From Pantoea phytobeneficialis (GTDB taxonomy: Bacteria; Pseudomonadota; Gammaproteobacteria; Enterobacterales; Enterobacteriaceae), in contig NZ_CP024640.1 in the NCBI RefSeq assembly GCF_009728735.1, positions 62,001 to 126,000 on the forward strand: 64,000 nt of DNA, in the 5' to 3' direction. Of the stretch, positions 41,522 to 49,523 are shown piece after piece. A program made the translations under genes and the position numbers. Numbering within the stretch: position 1 is the first letter of the stretch; the number at the start of each line of letters is the position of its first letter. The notes below the pieces were generated by a model. The model saw only the letters and a list, made by a program, of their open reading frames with translations. It was not told the DNA's origin and made no database searches.

Positions 41522-42946
41522 CTAACGGGTGTCCTGTAATTGGTGTCCGTTACTGGCGATCACCTGCTGGTACCAGTAAAAACTGCGTTTGGGTATGCGC
41601 CGTAGATCGTTCAGCGTCTGCTCGTGGCGATTAACATAAATGAAACCATAGCGTTTCGCATAGCCCTGATGGGTACTAACCACATCAATCGCTGACCACG
41701 GGAAATAACCGATGACCTCAACGCCGTCGGCCAGCGCCAGTTGAATTTGCTCAATATGCTGACGCAGAAAATCGATGCGGTAGCCATCATCGACTGTGCC
41801 GTCGGCAGCCAGGGTGTCAGGCGCACCGATGCCGTTTTCGGTGATCATCACCGGCAGGCCATAGCGTTCGCAGACCTTGCGCAGCGTTAAACGTAATCCA
41901 ACCGGATCAATCACCCAGCCATACGGGGTTTTGGCGGTATAAGGATTCTCCTCTGGCCGGTACACGCCGGGTTCACCTAACATAATCTGCTGATCGCCGG
42001 CGCGCGGCGCAACATCGGAGGCATCACCGCGGCTGGCGGCGATGGTGGCGGTGGAGTAGTAATTGATGGCGACAAAATCCGGGCGTGCCGCCGCCAGTTG
42101 CGCGGTATCCTGCGGCAGCATCTGTGGCGCAAGGCCACGATCCTGCAAATAACGCAGAGCGAGGGCGTTATAGCGGCCATGTACCGCGACATCGAGAAAG
42201 CTCCAGCAACGCAGCGTTTCCCAGTTGTGCGCGGCGATGGCGTCCTCCGGGCGACAGGTGGCGGCGTACATTGAGGTGGTGTTGATCGCCGGGCCGATTT
42301 TCGCCTCGGGCAGTCGTTGATGACAGCGCTGCATCACCTGTGCCTGCGCCACCAACATATGATGGCTTTGCTGATAGAGTGATTTTTTATCCGGTAACTC
42401 GCGCCCCGGCGGTGTGCCAATGGCGCCGGGATGCAGAATCATGGTGTTCTGCTCATTAATCGTCAGCCAGAAACGCACCTTGTTGCCTAACGCAAGGAAC
42501 AGCACATCGGCATAGCGCACAAAGGCGTCGATGGTGTGACGATTCAGCCAGCCGCCTTTCTGCTCGAGCGCCCAGGGCAGGTCGAAATGGTACAGCGTGA
42601 CGATCGGTTCAATGCCGTGCGCGCACAGTGTATCCACCAGGCGACGATAAAAATTCAGGCCCTCCTGATTAACGTTACCATCGCCGTCGGGGATCACCCG
42701 CGACCAGGCAATGGAGAAGCGGTAGGCTTTCAGGCCAAGCTGGGCGAACAACGCCACATCGCTTTCCATACGTTGATAATGGTCGCTGGCGACGGTGAAA
42801 TCCGCTTTGCCCGCCGGATGGGTCAGCATATCCACCACCGACGGGCCTTTGCCGTCACTGTCCCAACTGCCTTCCACCTGATAAGCCGAGGTAGAGGCAC
42901 CCCACAGAAAACCGTCAGGAAACGCGGCTTGTGTCTGATAAATCAT
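41522..42946 (-). CDS. 6-phospho-beta-glucosidase (GH1)
   Basis: 474 residues, GH1 fold. It opens FPDGFLWGASTSAYQVEGSWD. The acid/base Glu is in LTINEQNTMI (NEQ instead of the common NEP), the nucleophile is in VMITENGIGAPD, and the C-terminus has the KRYGFIYVN signature. As the partner of the beta-glucoside PTS permease whose gene overlaps it (ATGA at 42943-42946), it should hydrolyse 6-phospho-beta-glucosides such as those from arbutin, salicin or cellobiose. It is followed after 3 bp by the antiterminator gene. Confidence 0.92.
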   Translation of the reverse strand: MIYQTQAAFPDGFLWGASTSAYQVEGSWDSDGKGPSVVDMLTHPAGKADFTVASDHYQRMESDVALFAQLGLKAYRFSIAWSRVIPDGDGNVNQEGLNFYRRLVDTLCAHGIEPIVTLYHFDLPWALEQKGGWLNRHTIDAFVRYADVLFLALGNKVRFWLTINEQNTMILHPGAIGTPPGRELPDKKSLYQQSHHMLVAQAQVMQRCHQRLPEAKIGPAINTTSMYAATCRPEDAIAAHNWETLRCWSFLDVAVHGRYNALALRYLQDRGLAPQMLPQDTAQLAAARPDFVAINYYSTATIAASRGDASDVAPRAGDQQIMLGEPGVYRPEENPYTAKTPYGWVIDPVGLRLTLRKVCERYGLPVMITENGIGAPDTLAADGTVDDGYRIDFLRQHIEQIQLALADGVEVIGYFPWSAIDVVSTHQGYAKRYGFIYVNRHEQTLNDLRRIPKRSFYWYQQVIASNGHQLQDTR

Positions 42947-44814
42947 GCGGCCTGCTCCCTGAGACTGAGTTCCATAATCGGCTGGCCGAAATCGACCGGT
43001 GCGGCAGGGGCTGTGGTGACGGCATATTCATCGCTGTTAATGATCACCACCGGCGTGATCAGGTCATAACCGGCGGCTGCAATCGCTGCCAGATCGAAAC
43101 GCACCAGCTCATCCCCCGCCTGAACTTCATCGCCCACCTGTAGGGACGAACTGAAATGCTGACCGCCCAGCGCCACGGTATCCAGACCGATATGCACCAA
43201 CACTTCCATACCATCGTGGCTCATCAGGCCTACGGCATGGCAGGAGGGCAGGAAGGTCATCACTTTGCCGCTCACCGGAGCGCGCAACACACCTTCCTCG
43301 GGACGGATCGCCACGCCCTGGCCCAGCAGGCCGTGGGAGAACACATCATCTTTGACTTCAGCTAATGGCACCATCTCGCCGCGCAACGGGCTGATGATGG
43401 TGCCGGGCTTCAGGTTTACCGGTGCCGGTGCGGCTTTGAGGGGCTGAGTGTCGCCATCAGGGATATCGTCAAAACCCAGTATCCAGGTGAGGGCGAAGGT
43501 GACCACGATCGCAATCACACAGGTGATCAAGGCATGAACGATGTTCATCGGGTTAGCCCCAATAAAGGCAGGCAGCGCGGCCAGTCCGGGGGAGACGAAC
43601 GCATAACGGACCAGGCCACTTAACCCGGCATAGATACCGGCACAGCCGCCACCAATCATCGCCGCGATCAGCGGTCGTTTTAACTTAAGGGTCACGCCAT
43701 ACAGCGAAGGTTCGGTAATGCCCAGCAACGCGGTGAAGCCAGCGGAAGACGCGAGCTGACGCAGGTTTTTGTTGCGGGTTTTCAGCGCTACGCAAAGGGT
43801 CGCTGCGCCTTGCGCGATGTTAGAAGCCAGCATGCCGGGGCCGTTAATCATTTCAAAACCGTTCTTGCTCAGTTGACCGGTGGCGATTGGCGTCATCGCC
43901 CAGGCGGTGCCGGTAATCACCAGGAACGGTTGCAAGCCACCCATCAGCATCGGGATCAGCCAACTGGCATGACGGTCAATAATCACCGCGCCGGAGGCAA
44001 CGACATCATTCAGCCAGATGCCCAGCGGGCCGACCACCACCAGCGCCAGCGGTGCGGTGACCAGCAGGATAATCATCGGTTTGACGAAAAACTTGATGAT
44101 TGACGGTGAGACACGTTCAGCAAAACGTTCGATGTACGACATCAACCAGACGGTAAGGATGATGGGCAGTACCGAACCGGCATAATCCGCCAGCTGGAAC
44201 GGCAAACCGAGGAAATCCACCGGCTTGCCGCTGGCGAGCATTTTACCCAGATCCGGATGCAGCAGCGCGCCGGCAATGGTCATCGCCAGAATCGCGTTAC
44301 ATTCGAATTTCAATGCCGCGCCATAGGCAAGCAGCACCGGCAGGAAGAAAAACGCTGCGTCGGAGATGATATTCAGCAACTGCCACGTTGGGCTGCTCTC
44401 GTTCATCACGCCGGTGAGTTTGCAGATCGCCAGCAGCGCTTTAATCATCCCGGCCCCGGTAATCGCCGGGATCACCGGGGTGAAGGTGGTGGAGATCACG
44501 CTGATGATTTGAGAAACGATACCGCCACGCTCTTGTTTGGCCTGGGGCGTGGTCGTGGGTTTGTTGCCGCTGGTGGCTTTTTCCAGTACGCGGAATACCC
44601 GTTGTACATCGTTACCCACCACAATCTGGAACTGTCCACCGCGTTCCACCACGCTGATCACGCCGGGTAATTTTTCAATCTGCTCGCTGTTGACCGCAGC
44701 ACGATCGTTGAACTCCATCCGCAGTCGGGTGGCACAGTGTGTCAGGGTACGGATGTTATCGCCTCCGTTGACCAGACGCAGGATTTCATCAGCTAACTCG
44801 TTATGACTCATCAT
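42943..44814 (-). CDS. bglF: PTS beta-glucoside transporter subunit EIIBCA (BglF-type)
   Basis: 623 residues in the B-C-A order. EIIB (about 1-85) has phospho-Cys27 in LTHCATRLRMEF. EIIC (about 100-450) has eight to ten helices with the motif ITEPSLYGVTLKLKRP. EIIA (about 480-615) has GVAIRPEEGVLRAPVSG and the phospho-His in MEVLVHIGLDTVALGG. It imports and phosphorylates beta-glucosides and, in the known bgl paradigm, also phosphorylates and inactivates the antiterminator. ATG codons at 44814 and 44811 are both possible starts; AAGGGA precedes them. A RAT/terminator lies in the leader. Confidence 0.93.
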   Translation of the reverse strand: MMSHNELADEILRLVNGGDNIRTLTHCATRLRMEFNDRAAVNSEQIEKLPGVISVVERGGQFQIVVGNDVQRVFRVLEKATSGNKPTTTPQAKQERGGIVSQIISVISTTFTPVIPAITGAGMIKALLAICKLTGVMNESSPTWQLLNIISDAAFFFLPVLLAYGAALKFECNAILAMTIAGALLHPDLGKMLASGKPVDFLGLPFQLADYAGSVLPIILTVWLMSYIERFAERVSPSIIKFFVKPMIILLVTAPLALVVVGPLGIWLNDVVASGAVIIDRHASWLIPMLMGGLQPFLVITGTAWAMTPIATGQLSKNGFEMINGPGMLASNIAQGAATLCVALKTRNKNLRQLASSAGFTALLGITEPSLYGVTLKLKRPLIAAMIGGGCAGIYAGLSGLVRYAFVSPGLAALPAFIGANPMNIVHALITCVIAIVVTFALTWILGFDDIPDGDTQPLKAAPAPVNLKPGTIISPLRGEMVPLAEVKDDVFSHGLLGQGVAIRPEEGVLRAPVSGKVMTFLPSCHAVGLMSHDGMEVLVHIGLDTVALGGQHFSSSLQVGDEVQAGDELVRFDLAAIAAAGYDLITPVVIINSDEYAVTTAPAAPVDFGQPIMELSLREQAA

Positions 44815-44833
44815 TTTCCCTTTTCGTTAAGGC

Positions 44834-44900
44834 AAAAAAAAAGACCAAAACAAAAATGCACTCCAGAAAAGACTGGAGCTGGCATTTTTATTTTGGTCTT
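44834..44900 (-). terminator. leader terminator of the bgl-type operon
   Basis: On the minus strand a long hairpin (44841-44900: outer arms AAGACCAAAA/TTTTGGTCTT, inner CTCCAG/CTGGAG) is followed by nine U residues (44834-44842). It stands between the promoter and bglF and overlaps the 3' end of the RAT, so the two structures exclude each other. Confidence 0.9.
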
Positions 44901-44923
44901 GCCTGCCGAAGCAGTAGCACGCC
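44895..44923 (-). promoter_or_regulatory. ribonucleic antiterminator (RAT) for the BglG-type protein
   Basis: Read on the minus strand the 29 nt from 44923 to 44895 run GGCGTGCTACTGCTTCGGCA then GGCAAGACC. This lines up with the known bgl RAT through TACTG, the central loop, CAGGCAA and the final ACC. The last six bases are the first arm of the terminator hairpin. A further stem CGCCGCAA/TTGCGGCG just upstream (44921-44952 region) could mask the RAT 5' end. Confidence 0.85.
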
Positions 44924-45161
44924 GCAATAAAACGTATGTGGATGTTGCGGCGGGAGTATTCAGCACGCTCTGCAACATTGGCAATTACTAATAATAAAAA
45001 TTGTGAAGCTGCGCAATTATTTCTCAGCGCATCGGACAGGAGATCACCGAGAAATCATCTTCATCTATATGAAAATATGATAATTCAGACGGGGGCAGCG
45101 CACGTCTGCGGCTAAAAACGCCTACCACAGACGGTGTGGGTAATAGGAAAATCGTTCGGAT
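44924..45161 (-). promoter_or_regulatory. promoter-bearing interval upstream of the bgl-type leader
   Basis: This 238-bp stretch has no gene. Reading the minus strand, TTGCGC, a 17-bp spacer and TATTAG form a possible promoter within about 44985-45030. A hairpin for the upstream M24 gene lies at 45103-45133. No convincing CRP site was seen. Promoter assignment is weak. Confidence 0.3.
45103..45133 (-). terminator. terminator-like hairpin after the M24-fold gene
   Basis: CGTCTGCGG (45103-45111) / CCACAGACG (45125-45133), 9 bp with one G-U pair, 29 bp past the stop of the M24-fold gene; no U tract. Confidence 0.5.
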
Positions 45162-46547
45162 TCAGGTTGCCGCCTTCACCAGCGCCTGAGTCTTATCCAG
45201 CAGCCAGGGGCGCAAATAACCTACCGTATTCGACAGCAACAACACATCCTGATGCAGCCGGATATGCAGCACCTGTTCGACATAGCGCCGCCGTGCCTGC
45301 ATCCGCTGCCAGACTTGCGGGTAGCTCGCCGCAATCTCTTGTTGCAGCTGTGCATCTGCCAGCGCCACCGTATCTTCGATGCTGCATCCTGCGTAACCCG
45401 GCACTGAAGGGATGATATCGATCTGCAATAACATGCCACTGCTTAACACCGCGCTGGACCCTGCACTGACGGGTGAGCACAGCCACTCTTCATCGGCCAC
45501 CAGATGCCCAGGATTCAGATGCCAGTGCCAGCGCTCCTTCGGCAACACATTCTCTACCGTCTGATACAGTTCACCGCCGGTGATGCCGCATTTGAGACGC
45601 TCCAGCCAACTGACCACCGTGTGGTAGTAGGGCACCGCCACGCGTGTGAGGTAATCCGCCACTTGCGCAGGGAGATCGTCAGCGCAGGTCACCACATACG
45701 CGGCTCTGCTGCTCAGCCCGCCTTTGTAACCGACCGTCAGGGAAAAGCGGTCGCCCAGCGCGATCAATTTGTCGCGGGGATAAAGAGTGGCATGGCTGAA
45801 ACGGTCACCGGTGGCGGCGATACTGATGACATTGTTCGGTTGTCCTGCGGCGGCCAGCCGTTGTCCAATGGCTTTTTCACTCAGGCCGATTTCCACCGCA
45901 TCCAGCGCGTTGAGCAGGCTGCCCGATGCCAGATTGGCACCGTATTCATAGAAGGCGACTTCAGCCGCGCGGTTACGGATACGCACCCCGTCGTGCGGGG
46001 AGATAAACAACCCGGTCGCGTTGCTGATACGTTGTTTGCCACCGGAAGCCTGAAATACTGCATCGGCGACAAATGCCGGGACATCAAACAGCGCGAGATC
46101 GGCGAACAATTTCCAGCCGACGATCCCGGTGCGGCTCATGGTGCCGATACCACAGCTTGCCAGCAGCTTGTGTAGCGGTTGGTCGCCATCCATCGGTTGA
46201 TTTGGCAGGGAGAAAATCGGGGCGTGCAGGCAGGTGCCGGGGTTGCGGGCAAACGGCACCAGCTTGAGGTTCTCATTGCCCATGATGTAGCTGAGAGAGC
46301 CGCCCGCACTGACCACCAGCAGGGCTTCCTCAAAACGTGGGATAAAACCGGCGAGATACTCAAAGTTTCCGCCATGTTCTTTATCCGCGTAAATGACCAG
46401 GTAATCCAGTTGTTGTGCGTTCATGCGCTGAAGGAGTGCAGCGAGACGTTGCTGCATCACGGCATCCGGGATGATTACGGAGCGCGCATCCGTAAACGTC
46501 GGCGGTGCCGGTATGCGGGTGAGCCTGTATTCATACTGCTGCGTCAT
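45162..46547 (-). CDS. M24 (creatinase/aminopeptidase P)-fold protein with degenerate metal site
   Basis: 461 residues from the ATG at 46547 (GGAGA upstream; five extra codons are possible). The creatinase N-terminal domain (about 1-170) contains RLAALLQRMNAQQLDYLVIYADKE and is followed by a pita-bread domain. In true aminopeptidases the metal ligands are D, D, H, E, E. Here the expected DxGxxxxGYxSD segment reads VGYKGGLSSRAAYVV, so the aspartates are absent, though IDIIP and SIEDTV recall later motifs. A metal-free creatinase-like amidinohydrolase or ectoine-hydrolase-like role is possible. It follows the LacI gene by 25 bp, facing away from the PTS operon. Confidence 0.8.
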   Translation of the reverse strand: MTQQYEYRLTRIPAPPTFTDARSVIIPDAVMQQRLAALLQRMNAQQLDYLVIYADKEHGGNFEYLAGFIPRFEEALLVVSAGGSLSYIMGNENLKLVPFARNPGTCLHAPIFSLPNQPMDGDQPLHKLLASCGIGTMSRTGIVGWKLFADLALFDVPAFVADAVFQASGGKQRISNATGLFISPHDGVRIRNRAAEVAFYEYGANLASGSLLNALDAVEIGLSEKAIGQRLAAAGQPNNVISIAATGDRFSHATLYPRDKLIALGDRFSLTVGYKGGLSSRAAYVVTCADDLPAQVADYLTRVAVPYYHTVVSWLERLKCGITGGELYQTVENVLPKERWHWHLNPGHLVADEEWLCSPVSAGSSAVLSSGMLLQIDIIPSVPGYAGCSIEDTVALADAQLQQEIAASYPQVWQRMQARRRYVEQVLHIRLHQDVLLLSNTVGYLRPWLLDKTQALVKAAT

Positions 46548-46572
46548 TATCCGTCTCCTCACTCCGGTGGTG

Positions 46573-47514
46573 TCAGCGCGGAATGATTAAGTTTCCGCGT
46601 AACGTACAGGAACCCAACATATCTTGCGTCTTTCTCGTCAGCCAACCAACAATTCTGGCTGCCATCGCATCCAGTGAATACTCAATGGCCGGAATGGTGG
46701 GAATGCCCGGTAAATGGACTGAACCGGCCAGGCTGAACACCATAATGTCGCCCGGCACCGATTTATTAAAGGCCTGTAGCTGGGTAATAACCTGTTGTGC
46801 TTCCTGGTCGTTGGCCGTCAACAACGCAGTAAAATTCAGGGTACTGGCATTGTTGAGCAGCACCTGAAGCGCGACCGATGAAGAGGGCGTATCCATAAAC
46901 ACCAGATTACGATTATAGGGCAGGAGGTTATTTTCCAGTGCGAGCTTATAACCACTCAGTACCTGCTCGCCTGCGTTACCGGCCTCGGGATAGATCAAAG
47001 CAATCTGGCGCTTACCCTGGCTGATCAGATAGTTACAGGCGGTCTCAGCGGCAAAACCGTGGTCAAACTGGATGCTGTTGGGCCAGTCAGTTTCGGCACA
47101 ATCGACCAGAATCACATTGTCATCCTGGATATCGAGCGGGAAGCGCGCGCCAATGATCAGCACGTCATCGCACAGGCCACAGCTCAGTTCATCGAGCGCA
47201 TGTAACACATCGGCTTTGTTGTTGGCGAAGCGTAACAGGAGATGTTTCTGGTGCTGGCTGAGTTGTTTTTCCAGCGCATACAGGTAGCCGGTAGTTTGGT
47301 TGATGTTTTCCTGGGCGCAGATGACGCCAATACAACCGGTAGACTGACTGAAGAGTGACTGAGCAATAACGTTAGGTCGATACTTGAGTTCGTCAACCGC
47401 TTTGAGCACTGCCTGACGGCTGGCTTCCTTCACTCCGCGCGAACCACTCAACACCCGAGAAACTGTGGCTTTTGACACCCCAGCTAAGCGCGATACATCG
47501 TTGATCGTAGACAT
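46573..47514 (-). CDS. LacI-family regulator of the divergent PTS operon
   Basis: 313 residues from the ATG at 47514 (GGGGAG upstream); a 27-codon in-frame extension to 47595 would run over an operator and is rejected. HTH: STINDVSRLAGVSKATVSRVLSGSRGV; hinge YRPNVIAQSLFS; effector domain with IGVICAQENIN and VILVDCAET. It resembles AscG/CelR-like repressors. Matching GGAAACCGGTTTCC-type operators lie before its own gene (47579-47593) and before the IIB gene (47782-47795). Confidence 0.92.
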   Translation of the reverse strand: MSTINDVSRLAGVSKATVSRVLSGSRGVKEASRQAVLKAVDELKYRPNVIAQSLFSQSTGCIGVICAQENINQTTGYLYALEKQLSQHQKHLLLRFANNKADVLHALDELSCGLCDDVLIIGARFPLDIQDDNVILVDCAETDWPNSIQFDHGFAAETACNYLISQGKRQIALIYPEAGNAGEQVLSGYKLALENNLLPYNRNLVFMDTPSSSVALQVLLNNASTLNFTALLTANDQEAQQVITQLQAFNKSVPGDIMVFSLAGSVHLPGIPTIPAIEYSLDAMAARIVGWLTRKTQDMLGSCTLRGNLIIPR

Positions 47515-47578
47515 CTTTCTCCCCGGAAACCCTGAGCAAACTTTAGCCAGCAGAAGTATAACGACTTCCCTTATTCTT

Positions 47579-47593
47579 GGAAACCGGTTTTCC
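47579..47593. promoter_or_regulatory. LacI-type operator, autoregulatory
   Basis: GGAAACCGGTTTTCC, palindromic but for one extra T, 65 bp upstream of the LacI start. Same core as 47782-47795, centre-to-centre distance about 203 bp, so looping is conceivable. Confidence 0.65.
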
Positions 47594-47614
47594 ATTTTTG
47601 CGCAAAATCACCAT

Positions 47615-47689
47615 CCCGTAGCGGCACGATTTATCGCGCGGTTTTTTAACTATGCCAAAATGACGCGCGATAAATCGCGCCGTTATGGG
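47615..47689. repeat. pair of inverted REP-like elements (copies 2 and 3)
   Basis: CCCGTAGCGGCACGATTTAT plus CGCGCG at 47615-47640, and its inverted copy at 47664-47689 (minus-strand reading CCCATAACGGCGCGATTTAT plus CGCGCG), with three mismatches over 26 bp and a 23-bp spacer. A head-to-head REP pair (BIME-like) lying between two operators of a divergent promoter is unusual. Confidence 0.7.
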
Positions 47690-47706
47690 TTGAAATAATG
47701 ATGTTT

Positions 47707-47763
47707 TGTGATGCGAATCTAATAAAAAAAGCGCCGATTCATCAGAAATTGATGCGGGTCACA
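47707..47763. promoter_or_regulatory. CRP-like sites before the lactose/cellobiose-type PTS operon
   Basis: TGTGA-TGCGAA-TCTAA (47707-47722) and ATTGA-TGCGGG-TCACA (47748-47763) each keep one perfect half-site of TGTGA-N6-TCACA. The second is 80 bp upstream of the IIB start and next to the LacI operator. Confidence 0.4.
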
Positions 47764-47781
47764 CTTCGTTCAACCTTTCAT

Positions 47782-47795
47782 GGAAACCGGTTTCC
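47782..47795. promoter_or_regulatory. LacI-type operator before the PTS operon
   Basis: GGAAACCGGTTTCC, a perfect 14-bp palindrome 47 bp upstream of the IIB start codon. Confidence 0.7.
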
Positions 47796-47842
47796 GTATG
47801 ATATCCAATCGTAACCACATTGAGGCATAGCTTTAAGGATGG

Positions 47843-48166
47843 ATGACGATGATCAGGATTATGTTGTGTTGTTCGGCGGGGATGTCCACCAGCATGCTGG
47901 TACGCAAAATGAAAGAAGTGGCGCAGGAACGCGGTCTGGCCGTTGAAATTGATGCGTATGGCGTGACCGAATTTGACGAACAGTTTGCGCGTTATCAGGT
48001 GGTGCTGCTGGGACCTCAGGTGAAATACATGCTGAAAACGCTGGCCGACAAAGCGGCAAGCGCCGGGATCCCTGTCCAGCCAATCGAGATGATGGACTAC
48101 GGTATGCAGCGCGGCGACAAAGTGCTGGATTTCGCGCTTTCGCTTATTGAGGCGGCTCACGAATAA
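47843..48166 (+). CDS. PTS lactose/cellobiose-family EIIB
   Basis: 107 residues. The phospho-Cys is Cys10 in MLCCSAGMSTSMLV, the signature of ChbB/CelA-type EIIB. The fold continues with VVLLGPQVKYMLKTL. An ATG at 47849 is an alternative start; AAGGAT precedes both. It accepts phosphate from the EIIA encoded at the end of the operon and passes it to the sugar in EIIC. First gene of a four-gene operon IIB-IIC-GH1-IIA. Confidence 0.92.
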   Translation: MTMIRIMLCCSAGMSTSMLVRKMKEVAQERGLAVEIDAYGVTEFDEQFARYQVVLLGPQVKYMLKTLADKAASAGIPVQPIEMMDYGMQRGDKVLDFALSLIEAAHE

Positions 48167-48176
48167 AGGTGATGGT

Positions 48177-49523
48177 ATGAGTTCGTTATATCAGTCGATG
48201 ATTGGCGTTATCGAAAAAGCGATCACGCCGCTGGCCGGACGTCTCGGGCAACAGAAATACATCATAGCGATCCGCGACGGCTTTACTGCCGCGCTGCCGT
48301 TTATGATTATCGGTTCTTTCATGCTGGTATTTATCTTCCCGCCATTCTCGGCCACCACCACCAACGGCTTTGCCCGTGCCTGGCTGGATTTTTCCGCGAC
48401 TTACCGTGAGCAACTGATGTTGCCGTTTTACCTCAGCATGGGGGTCATGACCTTTTTTATCTCGGTGGGGATTGGCGCAAGCCTCGGGCGGCAGTTCTCG
48501 CTCGATCCGGTCATGTCGGGGTTGCTGGCCTTTATGGCGTTTCTGCTGGTGGCCGCACCTTACTCCAACGGTACTATCTCCACAGCCTATTTATCCGGGC
48601 AGGGGATATTTACCGCGTTGATCACCGCGATTTATTCGACGCGGGTTTACGCCTGGCTGAAGCACAACAACATCACCATCCGCTTACCCAAAGAAGTCCC
48701 AACCGGTGTGGCTCGTTCTTTTGAAATCCTGATCCCGGTGGTGGTGATCATTGGCACGCTGCACCCGCTCAATCTGTTTATCCAGGCGCAGACCGGGATG
48801 ATTATTCCCGAAGCGATTATGCATCTGCTTGAGCCGCTGGTGTCGGCGTCTGACTCGCTGCCAGCGATCTTGTTGTCGGTGCTGCTTTGTCAGTTGTTCT
48901 GGTTTGCCGGTATTCACGGAGCCTTGATCGTCACCGGGATTATGAACCCATTCTGGATGGCTAACCTCTCCGCTAACCAGGCGGCGCTGGCGGCGGGCAC
49001 CGCGTTGCCGCACATCTACCTTCAGGGATTCTGGGATCATTACCTGTTGATCGGGGGTGTGGGTTCCACCTTACCGCTGGCTTTCCTGCTGTTGCGCAGC
49101 CGCACCACCCATCTGCGCACCATTGGCAAAATGGGTATCGTGCCGAGCTTCTTCAACATCAATGAACCGATAATGTTCGGCGCGCCGATCATTATGAATC
49201 CGATGATGTTTATCCCCTTTGTCTGCGTACCGATGGTTAATGCCATCCTCGCCTGGACCGCCACCAGGATGGGCTGGCTGGCCCAGGTGGTGTCGCTCAC
49301 GCCCTGGACCACACCGGCACCAATTGGTGCATCCTGGGCTGCCAACTGGGCGATCAGTCCGGTGGTGATGTGCCTGATTTGCATGGTGATGTCAGCCCTG
49401 ATGTACCTGCCTTTTCTGCGTGCGTATGAGCGTTCCCTGATGAAATCTGAAGAACAAAAAGCCCAGGAACAGGCGGCGACAACTCAATCCGGAGAGAAAC
49501 GTAATGAAGTATCAGTTTCCTGA
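48177..49523 (+). CDS. PTS lactose/cellobiose-family EIIC
   Basis: 448 residues from the ATG at 48177 (AAAGGTG upstream). The opening IEKAITPLAGRLGQQKYIIAIRDGFTAALPFMIIGS is typical of CelB/ChbC. About ten helices, the motif FWFAGIHGALIVTGIMNPF in the middle and SFFNINEPIMFGAPIIMNP near the substrate site. It transports beta-linked disaccharides or aryl glucosides. It overlaps the glycosidase gene by 20 bp. Confidence 0.92.
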   Translation: MSSLYQSMIGVIEKAITPLAGRLGQQKYIIAIRDGFTAALPFMIIGSFMLVFIFPPFSATTTNGFARAWLDFSATYREQLMLPFYLSMGVMTFFISVGIGASLGRQFSLDPVMSGLLAFMAFLLVAAPYSNGTISTAYLSGQGIFTALITAIYSTRVYAWLKHNNITIRLPKEVPTGVARSFEILIPVVVIIGTLHPLNLFIQAQTGMIIPEAIMHLLEPLVSASDSLPAILLSVLLCQLFWFAGIHGALIVTGIMNPFWMANLSANQAALAAGTALPHIYLQGFWDHYLLIGGVGSTLPLAFLLLRSRTTHLRTIGKMGIVPSFFNINEPIMFGAPIIMNPMMFIPFVCVPMVNAILAWTATRMGWLAQVVSLTPWTTPAPIGASWAANWAISPVVMCLICMVMSALMYLPFLRAYERSLMKSEEQKAQEQAATTQSGEKRNEVSVS

